From the NCBI RefSeq assembly GCF_905171775.1, contig NC_053491.1, positions 298,064,799 through 298,128,798 of the forward strand: a stretch of 64,000 nucleotides of DNA, given 5' to 3'. Made by a program: the position numbers and the translations under genes. Every line of letters starts with the position of its first letter. Positions within the stretch are counted from its first letter, which is position 1. The DNA is from Rana temporaria (taxonomy: Eukaryota > Chordata > Amphibia > Anura > Ranidae). Below the pieces are notes generated by a model. It was given only the letters and a program-made list of their open reading frames with translations. It did no database searches and had not been told where the DNA came from. Below are positions 22,690-33,600 of this stretch, piece after piece.

Positions 22690-23345
22690 TTGCGCTAATA
22701 CAAATCCTCAATGTGCAATAACCTAAACAAAATATATACAGTGCAGCAAAACCTAGTGGTGTTTACAATACACAAAACAGAAATCAAAAGTGGATGTGAT
22801 TCTGCGCAACGTATCTCACAGAATTAGTGACAGACAAAAATATGACCACATGAGAACCCAGAAATTGGGAACCAAAAAAATATTTTAGAAAAAAGTGATG
22901 AGTGATAAATATAATAAATATATATAATATTATAAGAGAGTCATCAAACTCAAGAATACATGAATCAAATAAAATATCAATAAAGTCCAAAAAGATATAT
23001 AAATCACTCCAGCAAGGAATGCTGGATAAGTGACGTGCAAGAAATAATCCCAAAATAAATATGGTGAATCCTGCCAGATAGGGATGTTTGATAATGCTGA
23101 ATTCAAAACATGAAATAATAATGGCAAGTAGATGATGAATCGAATCCTTTCCCTGGGCTCACTAGCCTCTTACCTCCAGGCAGATGAAAATAGACATCCA
23201 AATATATCCCACACTCGCAGTCCTCTATGGATTATTCCAATCCGTCCACCCTTTCAGCTGATACCGCGTCTCCTTCACAAATCCACACAGCACTCAGCCC
23301 CAAATGTAAGAAAGAGAACAGAAGGAGGGACTCCAATAGTGAAGT
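22690..23345. other. AT-rich repeat-like sequence, no gene
   Basis: AT-rich sequence with many short aaatat and aataaat words. The style (cgctaatac, gataaat, gaatcc) recalls 26,756-27,200, so both may be parts of one repeat family flanking the Penelope-like element, perhaps its terminal repeats, but no clean alignment can be made by eye. No coding region. Confidence 0.35.
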
Positions 23346-23478
23346 ACAGTAAACCAGGGGAAATTTATTGAAGGAAAAGCCTGTGCTTACATTTAACAAA
23401 ATTAAAAAGTGCAGCAGTAATAAAAACGAGCGGCGTTCCACAGCGCCGGCTTACGTCACTCCAGGTGTACGTCCGTCC

Positions 23479-23526
23479 AATCCCTACGCGTTACGACACG
23501 GGATCACGTGTCTTCGTCTGGGGGAT
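23479..23526 (-). ncRNA. Degenerate hammerhead ribozyme motif of Penelope-like element
   Basis: On the minus strand the order is stem I 5' strand (AUCCCC), CAGACGAA, a perfect 6-bp stem II (GACACG/CGUGUC) with loop UGAUCC, GUAA, then CGCGUA and stem I 3' strand GGGAU. This is the hammerhead layout, but two core positions differ from consensus: CUGANGA reads CAGACGA, and GAAA reads GUAA. Cleavage is therefore not expected. It lies about 0.9 kb beyond the Penelope-like endonuclease, where terminal-repeat hammerheads of that class are known to occur. A better copy is at 62,673-62,715. Confidence 0.72.
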
Positions 23527-24129
23527 CTGATTGGCGGTCATTGTAATGTTTATATATCCGGAAAACCGGAAATAGTATCGCCGCCATTTTGTTGGAGTCC
23601 ATAATGCTGTGCATAATACACCCATAGACTGGGACGCACAACACTGGAAAGCCATATCTCCACCTGAAGGCATACATTAGGATTAAACATCTAGATGGCG
23701 GCAGGATAATAAAATAGTCACTGAAATCAAATAAAAACTACACGGTCGGCCAATGACCTTACATAATATAAAACAAATATAAAATATAAAAAGGTGTGTA
23801 ACTCCGCAGCACGAGGGGAGGAGCAACCATCCGCAGTACAGATGTACATGTTTCCTCAATATAGGGCTCCGCAGCACCAATATACCTACTGCTGGAGGAA
23901 CAATATTATATAAAATGTTATGTACCAAATACACTTCAATATGTGGACAAATGACATCCAGTCAAATTTCACAATAGGGACAAAATTATAAACCTTCATA
24001 TATTAAAAGGGGTAAATATATAAAAAGGGGAGACACTCTCATAGGTTCGCAATACCATAGAGAGTATCATAAAAAGGAATGCATATTAAAAAGACCTAAA
24101 AAATATATAATAGAAATATGAACTGAATC

Positions 24130-24214
<85 letters not shown>

Positions 24215-24399
24215 GTGGTCGCACACCTGGTTTGTCGCATCATATAACCACAACGTGTGTATATACACATATAGATAATATTATACCATCAGGTTGGGGC
24301 TAATCCCCTTTGATACAGGCTACAATAGTAGACATACAGGCTACAATAGTAGACATAGAGAGCCAGACCTAATATAATAGAGAACTATAATAGATCACT
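23527..24399. other. 3' region of the Penelope-like element with (TA)n tract
   Basis: Sequence downstream, on the minus strand, of the Penelope-like endonuclease. It holds a pure (TA)n tract at about 24,131-24,210 and a short direct repeat (ctacaatagtagacatacagg) at about 24,318-24,357. No reading frame is supported. It probably includes the 3' UTR and terminal repeat of the Penelope-like element, because a degenerate hammerhead lies next to it. Confidence 0.5.
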
Positions 24400-26390
24400 T
24401 CAAAAGTTGCTGAGGAAACAGTTGAGATCAAACTCAACATTCATTCCACCCGGTACAAGTGTACGCATGCTATGAATCCATTTAGATTCCTTTTGACAAA
24501 TTGTGTGTACCTTGTGACTTCCTCTCCACGAGGGGTTAAATTTCTCAACCCCCCAAAATTGTAGTTGAGTGTGGTCACGATTGTGTACTTGATCAAAGTG
24601 TCTTGAAACACTATGCTTCGGGAAGCCTTTTAGTATGGTCTCCACATGTTCACTAACCCGTACCTTCAGGGCCCTCTTGGTTCTGCCAACATACTGAAGA
24701 TTACAGCTACATTGTAGCACGTATACAACAGCCTCAGTATGACACCCAATGAAGTCTCGAATCACATGGGTTTCTCCTGTGTTTGTCGCTACAAACTCAG
24801 TACGTTTCCTTTGAAACCTCTGTGATTTACGGCATGCATTGCAATTCTTACATGGGTAGAAACCTTTTCCTGAAAAGAAAGTATACCCTGGTTTCGGTGG
24901 TGGTTCAACTACTGGTTTTCACAATCAGGTTTCTCAGAGTGGGTGCTCTTTTGTATACTATCCTTGGTTTCTCTGGAAGTAGTTTCCCTAGATCTTTATC
25001 ACCCTTCAGGATGTGCCAATGTCTACCAATTAATTTGGCCACATCTTTATATTGAGAGTTATAATCAAGGATGAGCACCGGTGCCATTTGTTGTTGATGG
25101 GTTTTCAATTTATCCTGTAACATCATATCTCTATCCAGCATCCTGACCGGGTCTATTTGATTTTTCACCCACGATCCTTCATCGCCTTTTTTCTTAAATC
25201 TCATACCAATCATGTCTGCTTGTGATGCGTAGTCACTCTCTTTCGTGCAATTCCTCCTTATTCTAATAAGTTGCCCCCTAGGGATGTTGAACAACCAGGG
25301 TTTGAAATGGCAACTATCCAACAAGAGATAACTGTATCAACATTTTTAAAATGTGTTTTAGTAACTACCTTGTCTTTTTCCATACTTATATTCAAGTCAA
25401 GGAAGTCTATAGTCTTCTCATCAATTTTCCACACTAGGGAGATATTCTTGTCATTCCTATTGAGTGTCTCCAGGAAGTTCTCCAAATTCTCTCTACTCCC
25501 ATTCCACAGGAATATGATGTCATCTATATATCTTCTATAGAGAGAGACAATTCAACTGGAGTATTCTCATATATAGCCGACTCTTCCCATAGTGCCATAA
25601 AGGCATTTGCTACACTGGGTGCAAACTTTGCACCCATCGCAATGCCGATAGCCTGATAATAGCTCTGGTCATACCAAAAGTAGCTACACTTGAGGCAGAG
25701 ATCCAGGCATTTGATAAGGAACTTCCTTTGTTTACAGACAAGACTACTAAATTTCCGTAAAAGCCATTTGGTGGCAAAACAAGCATCATGGTGCTGTACA
25801 ATCGTGTACAGTGATGTAACATCCGCCGTGGCTAATAGTGTGGTACCTTCACACACTGTCACTGTATCAAGGAATTGTAAGATATGTTTTGTGTCCTTGA
25901 GGTAGGCTGGTGTCGCTTGGACAGCAGGCTGGATGAAATAATCAATATACTGTCCCATCCTTGCAGTGAGGGAATCTATCCCATTCACTATGGGCCTGCC
26001 TGGTGGATTTTCCCGACATTTGTGGATCTTGGGGATAGTGTAGATAACTGGTATCCTACAGGTTTCAGGTAACAGGAATTTGGCTTCCTTCTTATTTAAG
26101 ATCTCTTTTTTCTTTCCTAGATCTATAAGGAGTGCCAATTCTTTTTTAAATTTTATAGTGGGGTTACCCAATAGCTTCACATAAGTGTTGCCATCTTCCA
26201 ATTGTCTACTTAATTCACTCTGATACTGTTCCTTTGATTGTATCACGACCGCTCCTCCCTTATCGGCTGGGCGGACAACGATGTCGCTTCTTTAGGTCAG
26301 TAGTTTGATTCCTTTCTTTATATGGATCGGGTCACTTCTTTTCTTTAGTTTTAGAGACTCCAGGTCTTGTAAAACTAGTCTTTTAAAGAC
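24400..26390 (-). pseudogene. Penelope-like retroelement: RT and GIY-YIG endonuclease
   Basis: On the minus strand the reading order is PADKGGAVVV near 26,260, PKIHK and TADVTSLYT (RT palm), GIAMGAKFAPSVANAFMA, then YRRYIDDIIFLW near 25,520-25,545 (YIDD active site, after a frameshift). The thumb follows with RIRRNCT and LLPEKPRIVYKRAP. Next comes a cysteine-containing linker (CKNCNACRK near 24,845). The GIY-YIG nuclease comes last (VYVLQCSCNLQYVGRTKRALKVR, 24,400-24,765). This order, RT followed by a C-terminal GIY-YIG domain, is diagnostic of EN-plus Penelope-like elements. A stop near 26,293 and frameshifts near 25,545 and 24,900 make it a pseudogene. Confidence 0.88.
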
Positions 26391-26749
26391 TCGTTTGTCG
26401 TTTGACAGATACATTAGAGAAAACATTGTTCCCCGTAGACTCCAGTGGGAACTCCCACCAAATGACGGCCGACAAAGAGTCTATGGACGAGTGGTTTGAA
26501 TTTTTTAATAATAGAAGTGTGGAAGGCTTGAAATTTCTGTTGAAACGGAAACAACGCAAGGTACGCACTATAGACAAACAGATAGAGGAGTTGAAATCTA
26601 AGATAGAACCACACAAAGAGTCAGAGGATTTTAAAAAACTAACAACACAATTAAATAAAGATCTAACTGCCAAAGATCTGGAAGTGCAGCAACGAAAAAT
26701 GAAAAAGTATCAGCGGGATGTTGGTGACTACAAGTCTGACCTTGTGTAA
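26391..26749 (+). pseudogene. Inverted 5' coiled-coil part of the Penelope-like element
   Basis: The plus-strand open stretch reads a protein-like segment rich in charged residues: EWFEFFNNRSVEGL, then a coiled coil (KQRKVRTIDKQIEELKSKIE and LTTQLNKDLTAKDLEV), then KMKKYQRDVGDYKSDLV. Such a coiled-coil segment ending in a RDxxDY block is, from memory, typical of the N-terminal part of frog Penelope-like ORFs. It stands exactly where the 5' part of the adjacent element should be, but in opposite orientation. That points to a 5' inversion of the copy. Family assignment is an inference from composition and place. Confidence 0.6.
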
Positions 26750-26755
26750 AAATTC

Positions 26756-27526
26756 CTTAGGAAGAACCAAAGGAAAACACTGCGCTAATGCGTGATAATT
26801 AAATGATGATAAGTGACAAAAGCAGCTAGTACCTATTGCTCATAATACCCAAAGCAAAAAAAACGTACATACAAAAGAAGGTACAGCGCTGATGTAAATG
26901 AAATAAATAGTGAATGAACCAGATAAATTGTGAGAAATCCAAATAATCTGTGACTTAATAAACAGCAAAAAGACAAAATTAATTATATTGATGAAAAAAT
27001 TCCTTATAATGTCCAAGAGTGAGAAAGAAAAAAGATTTTTTGCTGATCCTCCACCAATCGATGATTGAATATAGGTGATAAATAGCAATGATGATGAGAA
27101 TCAGTGAAAAAAGTCCAATGGTGAAACAAACGAAATTCCTAATCTTCCACCAAGAGAAAACACCCGTGTGATGGTATTTCAGTCTGCTTACCAGATTCAC
27201 TGACCGTTTTACGCGGTCAGATAGAGCCCAGAGATGTTTTAAAGTCCTCTCAAGTGGACTATAAACCAGCAGGTTACACAGATCGAATCATCAGCTGCTC
27301 CAAAACTTCAGATACAATGAGGAAGATACGCTCATATATTCTATATGCACAAGCCCTCTGATAGTTGGATCCTGGAGTACCTGATATCGGGAAGATAGCC
27401 GTGCAGCCTATGGATGGGCTGAGAGTGGAGAAGAAGAGAGGACCAGATACTGACCCCAAATAGAGCAACACATACACATAGTGTGTATGTATAAAATGCA
27501 ATTGTGTTTTACCAGAAAAACAGAAG
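26756..27526. other. AT-rich unassigned sequence
   Basis: AT-rich sequence with words such as gataaat and gtgataatt. A short inverted repeat (ctgaccgttttacgcggtcag) lies at 27,199-27,219. No gene is supported. It separates the inverted Penelope-like part from the right end of DIRS-C. Confidence 0.4.
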
Positions 27527-28230
27527 CTCCAATGCCCTATTCAGGGCAACTCACCCTTCGCTGCACTGGTCGGGGGTATCCCAGAGGACTCACCGAGGAG
27601 ACTGCCCAGCGCGCCATCCGCCCACAGCAAACGGCGTGTGGGGAGGAAAAACACTGAGGACACATGTGGCATCCGAGGGACCTGTGTGCACCATAGGATT
27701 CAGCACTAGGGGTCAGCCAAGATGGCCGCCGAACGTCATCGGAGCGCGGCTCCGGCAAAATGGCCGCCAATTGGAGTTTTCAATGCAATTGAAAACGACC
27801 CCAAAAATGGCGCCAGAGCCAGCCGAATGGCGGCAAAACGAAAAAAAGAAAAATACACACAGAAACCCACAAAAAAAAACTCAGGCCAAACAGTCCCCTC
27901 AGAAGACTACAAGGATCTAAAATATCCAGTCTGTCTCTCAGCCGACAGTTGAAAAAGATTCAAGAAAAAATTTAAATAAAAAGAAAAAAAAAAGAAAATT
28001 TCTCCTCAAGGCGCTGGGCCCAAAGGGAGCCATACGTCGTCCTCCTTTGCTAGGCAGAACGAAACTGAGGGACCGCCCCCTGGGCGGGGCTGTTCAACTC
28101 TGTTAATGTAACATGTATTTAATGATCTAACACGTTTCTGCCTAGTCCTCTCCTGTAAACAGGGAACATAACCCACTTGTCAAGACTTAAGGAGCTATGT
28201 CCGTCCATGGATGAGAGAAAACCGTTTTCA

Positions 28231-28939
28231 GTAACTGTTAGCTGGAGATGTGTTTGGTTAGTCAACTCCATCTGAATCTACTAGTCTAACACTACCCTCT
28301 CCCCAGAATGGCAATGCTGTCCGAATTGTGTTCCCTATTGTGTGTTATGTGGGGGGGATGGGATTAACTAGGAGAGCTGACAGATCATGGTTTCTACTTT
28401 GTAGGAACCACGATCTGTCTTTTTTCCTCTGACAGCACGGAGGATTTGTGTGTTCTCACACACAAACCCCTGTGTTGCCGCTCATGCGTGTGATCGTGCT
28501 CCCGGCCACGTGCAGCGGGAGCGCGCACCTCCGGCGGTGCTTACACGCCTTCTAGTGGCTCTCCTGGGCAAAGCCGTATATGTACGGGATTTCGCCCAGG
28601 ACAGCCTTTTTTGCTGTAGTAAATCTGTGTGAGCCGGTCGGGAACTGGTTAAAGGAGTCAGAGCCACAAGGGACACATTGACATGCAGGGGATATGTTAG
28701 AGACGAGGGGCTACGTTCACAGTCCTCCCCAATAGAGGTATTTGGGGAACTTTCCCCCTATATCTCATCCTGCCATCTTTAAGACATATGGCCTTCTGAC
28801 CTTTCACATGACCTTTGCTGAATACAGCGGTTTCAGCCAGTGCACCAGTTAACCTAGGAGCCCTCTCCCCTAAGACTGTCAGTGCCCCGCCCCACCACCC
28901 CCACAAGGAAGGTGTAAAGTACGTACTTGAATGGCCCTT
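28231..28939. other. Intron with hairpin, probable short DNA element
   Basis: No coding region. A 19-base-arm hairpin lies at 28,379-28,419 (gacagatcatggtttctac and its near-perfect inverted copy around ttt). GC-rich sequence with several further short palindromes follows to about 28,650. It looks like part of a non-autonomous DNA transposon, but its ends could not be fixed. Confidence 0.45.
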
Positions 28940-30009
28940 TTAACCACTTAAGGACCCCTTCACGCCGATCTACATCGGCAGAAGGGCACGGCTGGGCACA
29001 AGCACGTACCTGTACGTGCCCAGCCGTGGGTCGATCGCCGCCGGTGTCCCACGATCGGGTCACAGAGCTGAAGAACGGGGAGAGATCAGTGTAATCAAAC
29101 CTTTCCCCGTTCTTCCTAGTGTGGCTGTCACCGATCATCTGTTCCCTGTGTTGGGGAACGACGATCAGTGACGTCACACGCACAGCCACGCCCCCCCCCC
29201 ACAGTAAGAACACTCCCTTAGGGCACACTTGACCCATACACCGCCCCCTCCTGGTTAACCCCTTCACTGTCAGTGTCATTTTCACAGTAATCCGTGCATT
29301 TTTATAGCACTTTTTCGCCGTGAAAATGACAATGGTCCCAAAAATGTGTCAAAAGTGTCCGATGTGTCCGCCATAATGTCGCAGTCACAAAAAAAAAAAA
29401 AAAAAAAAAAGCCATAAAACTATCCTTTATTTTGTAAACGCTATAACTTTTGCGCAAACCAAACGCTTATTGCAATTTTTTTTACCAAAAATATGTAGAA
29501 GAATACGTATCGGCCTAAACTGAGGAATTTTTTTTTAAAAAAATCATTTTTTGGGGATATTTATTATTATAGCAAAAAATATAGCATTTTTTTTCAAAAT
29601 TGTTGCTCTATTTTTGTTTATAGCAGCATCTTGACCTTAGGGTATTATCCTCCTGTTAGGAGATTGACTAGGCAGAAAAACAGCATGTTAAGTGTTAAAA
29701 CGCATCACACAGTACAGTACCTCCCAGGGGGCGGTCCCCCTGGGTCCACCCCCTTCTCCCTGCATCTTGCAGCTCAGTTAAAAGCAGTACAAACAAAGAA
29801 GGAGGGATGGGTGCTGTGTGTCCATGAACGGAACTGAAATGGATTTTACGGTGAGTACAAAAATCCTATTTTCTCTTCCGTTCATGGACGGACACAGCAG
29901 CATCTTGACCTTAGGGACGTCCCGAGCAGTGTCAAAAAAACGAGGGGTGGGAAAAAAAACACAGCAGCAAACAAACGTCACCTCAAACAAACCTTAAACA
30001 GGTGCAACC

Positions 30010-30797
30010 TTAAACAGCTGCCTGCAAAACCTTGCGGCCGAAGGAAGCATCCGAAGATGCACTCACATCAACCTTGTAAAACTTTGAGAAAGTGGATGGA
30101 CGACCAGGTCGCCGCCTTACACACCTGGCAAACAGATGCTTGATGGCGGAAAGCCCAAGGAGGCACCAATTGCCCTGGTCGAATGCGCCGTAACCGGGAA
30201 GGGAGGCGCCCGCTCCTTTAGAGCATAGGCCTGAAGAACGACCTGCCTGATCCACCTAGAAATGGTGGCCGACGAGACTGCCAGACCCTAGGACCAGTCG
30301 CCGACATGAACAGTGAATCCGACCTGGAATGGAGCCGTAGCAGACAGGTACACCCGTAGTGCTCTGACGACGTCCAAGGAATGTAAAGCAGCCTCTTTGG
30401 GATTCGCCGGCCGAGGACACAAGGATGGAAGAACAATGTCCTTGATTAGATGTAAAGCCGAAACAACCTTAGGAAGGAGCAAAGGCTGCTGACGCAGCAG
30501 CACCACCTTATCCTTGTGGATGACCAAATAGGGAGCCTTGCAAGACAAGGCCGCTAATTCAGAAACCCGTCTGACCGATGTAATCGCCACCAAAAAAAAA
30601 AACACCTTCTGGGAGAGAGTCAATAAGGGAATCTCCCCAATGTTCTCAAACAGGGGCTTCTGAAGCACAGAGAGAACTAAATTGAAGTCCCACGGAAGCA
30701 GAGGAGGACGTACCGGAGGGGCCACATGCCAAACCCCCTGCACAAACGTAAGCACTTGAGAGTGCGCCGCCAAGGGTCGCTGAAAGAAAACTGCCAA
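30010..30797 (-). pseudogene. DIRS-D tyrosine recombinase
   Basis: The main stretch (30,288-30,797) covers the N-terminal half and the first catalytic Arg (ITSVRRVSELAAL), then the beta region to LRVYLSATAPFQ. A frameshift near 30,300 moves the rest into two other frames. The last (30,010-30,255) ends with FSKFYKVDV, in the place of the nucleophilic Tyr, and SFGRKVLQAAV, the same C-terminus as in DIRS-F. Known role: integration of the circular DNA intermediate without target-site duplication. Broken and inactive. Confidence 0.82.
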
Positions 30798-30910
30798 GGC
30801 CGAAATCTGCCCCTTAAATCGTACTTAAGGCGAGTGTCTGGTCCGCACCACGCTGTAAAAACAGCAGAATCCTAGAAATCACATATGCACAGGGATGCCA
30901 ATTCATCTCC

Positions 30911-32289
30911 TCACACAGAGATGCAAGCCTTCCACGTATGATGGTAAATCTTCCGGAAAGTAGACTTCCGCGCCCGCAGCATGGTAGAGATCACCGAGTC
31001 CGACAGACCTCGGTACCTTAGCACCTGGCTTTCAATAGCCATGCCTTTAAAGCCAACAATTGTAAAACAGGATGAAAAAATGGGACCTTGCGACAGAAGG
31101 TCCTCTCGCAGTGGCAGGCACCAAGGAACAGCTCTCCCACCAAACACACCAGATTGGCGTACCAGGGACGACGAGGCCAATCTGGAGCAATTAGGATAGT
31201 CTGGATCCCCTCGGCCTCCACCCTGCGGAGCAGACAGGGAATAAGCTGCAGAGGAGGAAAGGCATAGATTAGCCGATACTGACCCCACAGCGCCACCAAC
31301 GCGTCCACCCACGGGTCCTTTGACCTGGCCACGAACCTCAACACCTTCCGGTTGAGCCACGATGCCAGGAGATCCACGTCTGGCGTGCCCCATCTTAGAC
31401 ACAGACTCTGAAATGCATCCGGGTGTAGCGACCACTCTCCCTGGCCCAGCGTGGTCCGCCTGCCAGTTCTGCACGTCCGGAATGTACACAGCCGACAGAG
31501 CCGGTACGTTCTGTTCTGCCCACCTGAGGATGTGAGCGACCTTGGTTGCTGCAGTCGAGCTTCTTGTGCCCCCCCGATTTACATATGCCACAGCCGTGGC
31601 GTTGCCTGACTGGACGGCCTTGTAGTCTTAGACCACTTGGAGAGGCACAGCTTGATCGCCCGGAGTTCCAGGACATTGATCGGCAGGCGGGATTCTTCCT
31701 CAGTCCAGCGCCCCTGGGCCGACTGAACTCACCACACTCCCCCCCCAGCCGGTGAGGCTGGCATCCGTCATGACCACCGTTCAGTGACATGGAAGAAACG
31801 GCTTCCCGGCCCGAAGAACCGGAGACGTCAGCCACCACACTAGGGAGGACCTGAGCAGGCGGCTCACACGGATTTGAGAATCCAGAGACTAAGGGCACTC
31901 GTCCCAACGCGACAGAATTTCTCTTTGTAACTTTTGAGTGTGAAATTGAGCATACGGAACCGCCTCGAAGGAGGCTGCCATGAGACCCAGGACTCGCATG
32001 CAAAAGCGGAGCGATGACCATCTAGGTATTCTAGGCATTGAGACGGTACCAACACCGACTTCTGAACATTTAGCACCCAACCGAATTCCCAGAGGGTCTG
32101 GCAGGTGATAGACACATCTTCCTCTAATTCTGAGCTTGAAGAGGCTCTCAGAAGAAGGTCTTCCAAGTAGTTTACAATAGCGATTCCACGCTGCCTCAGC
32201 AGGGCCAGAATCGGGGTGAGCACCTTGGTGAAAACCCTCGGTGCCGAAGGGGAGGGCCACAAATTGAAAGTGGTCTTCCCCGACCGCAA
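30911..32289 (-). pseudogene. DIRS-D RNase H and partial RT
   Basis: 31,864-32,289 carries the second half of the RT palm (APRVFTKVLTPILALL and NYLEDLLL, where the active site YLDD reads YLED). RNase H motifs follow in shifted frames near 31,600-31,850. 31,018-31,377 holds the domain after RNase H (DLLASWLN, AFPPLQLIPCLL, ILIAPDWPRRPWYA). The N-terminal half of the RT is missing: GYKIVSLLPTE near 32,310 is joined directly to LRFAVGEDHFQFVALPFG. So this copy has an internal deletion and an active-site substitution. Confidence 0.8.
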
Positions 32290-32433
32290 AGCGCAAATAT
32301 CGTTCGGTGGGCAAGAGAGAAACTATCTTGTACCCCAAGAAAACTACCTCGCAAACCCACCGGTCGGAAAGAAGAGACGTCCACCGAGCCACGAAGTCGG
32401 CCCCCCACCCAAGTGACGGGCGGGGGCAGACCT

Positions 32434-33600
32434 TCATGAGGACGCAGATTTTTCCGCAGGCTTGTTGGGCTTGCGGAACCAGGGGCGCTTCTGCCCTTCA
32501 GTAGGCGTCTTAGCGGCCTGGGAGCGTCTTAGCGGCCTGGGAGCGTTTACCTGCAGCACCGATGGACGGAAAAACGCTTGTGGGCGGTAAAAGGAGGGCC
32601 CCTGCCGATGGCGAGGCTCCTTACCCTTACTGGATTGTGGGAGCAAAGTGCTCTTACCTCCCATGCCATCTTTAATAATGTCATCCAGAGAGGCCCCAAA
32701 AAGACTGGACTGCGGACCATCACTTCAGCCAGATCAGGCGGCGCAACACCACCGCATAGACCGAGGCTCTGGAGAGCAAGGGAAGTGTATCCAGGGCTGA
32801 CTCGCAGACAAAATTTTTAGGCCCTGTACCAACTGGTCGGCCAACACCACACAGTCCGGAGGAGCCTGATGCTCCTCCAACCCCTGACGCAACATCTTAG
32901 TCCATTCAGTAAGTGTCTGAGACACTAGAGCCCCGGCCACGACCGGTCGCACCGCCAACCCAACCACCGTAAACATGGAAAGGGCCACAGCCTCAGCCCG
33001 CCTATCTGCGGGGTCCTTGAAGGCAGGAGCCCCTTTCACAGGTAACATGGTCCCCTTGTTCAGTCTGGACACAAGGGGGTCCACTGATGGGGGAGAAGTC
33101 AATTTTTTCAAGAAAGTCTCCTCAAACAGATAACAGACAGCTAAACAGTTTGGGGCAGAAAAAAACTTTTGCGGCCGATCCCATTCCTTGTACAAAAGCT
33201 TTTCCAGATAAGGAACACAAGGAAACACCGTAGCAGTGTGGGCCGGCTTACGGAACCCAAAAGGAACCAACATCTCTGATGTCTCCGCCGAATCCTCCAT
33301 TTTTAGAGTATCCCGCACCGCGGTGATAAGAGCTCCTACCAGCGCCCTATCATGTGCCTACCCTGATGCAGAGTCATCCTCACTGTCCGTGTGGTCGAGG
33401 CCTGCATCCTCTGACACATCGGAACCAGGGTCGGGAGCAGTAGCTAGGCTCGATTCCGCATCAGAGGCGTCCCCTGAAGAAGGCGGGGGAGGGGCGCTTT
33501 TTACCCCCTTTTTGTCCACACGCCGCTTCCACCCTGGCAACAAATGCCTCCAAGACTGCCGCCATAGCGTACACAGAAATCGCAGGTGCACTAATAGTCA
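32434..33600 (-). pseudogene. DIRS-D gag remnant
   Basis: Three minus-strand stretches (33,358-33,591; 32,734-33,318; 32,434-32,664) together follow the ORF1 of DIRS-F: an acidic N-terminal part, the block LYKEWDRPQKFFSA, the helical block PVVAGALVSQTLTEWTKMLRQGLEEHQ, and a basic C-terminus with KSTLLPQSSKGKEP and KRPWFRKPNKPA. Frame breaks fall near 32,720 and 33,350, and there are stops upstream. An N-terminal leader with a GTGAGT-like splice donor may lie near 33,745-33,804. Confidence 0.72.

Larger units (their letters stand above)
22262..28230 (-). mobile_element. DIRS-C: two DIRS ends around a Penelope-like insertion
   Basis: The left part (22,262-about 22,685) holds the outer end ttgtactcaccgtaaaatcc, a terminal repeat and the internal complementary region (inverted copy ggattttacggtgagtac at 22,555-22,575 followed by a direct copy of the outer word). 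The right part (about 27,527-28,230) is the inverted terminal repeat and leader, matching DIRS-A and DIRS-F. No DIRS gag, RT or recombinase lies between. Instead 22,690-27,526 holds Penelope-type and AT-rich sequence. The DIRS interior was therefore deleted or replaced. Terminal repeats place it in the same family as DIRS-A and DIRS-F. Confidence 0.78.

Noticed and set aside
27199..27219. Short inverted repeat ctgaccgttttacgcggtcag as a possible second hammerhead of the Penelope-like element
   Set aside because: The strand-specific core words CUGANGA and GAAA are not in the needed places around helices; it is only a small hairpin.
27504..27920. 138-codon plus-strand open frame
   Set aside because: It lies antisense in the DIRS-C leader and terminal repeat; related copies (DIRS-A, -F) do not keep it open.
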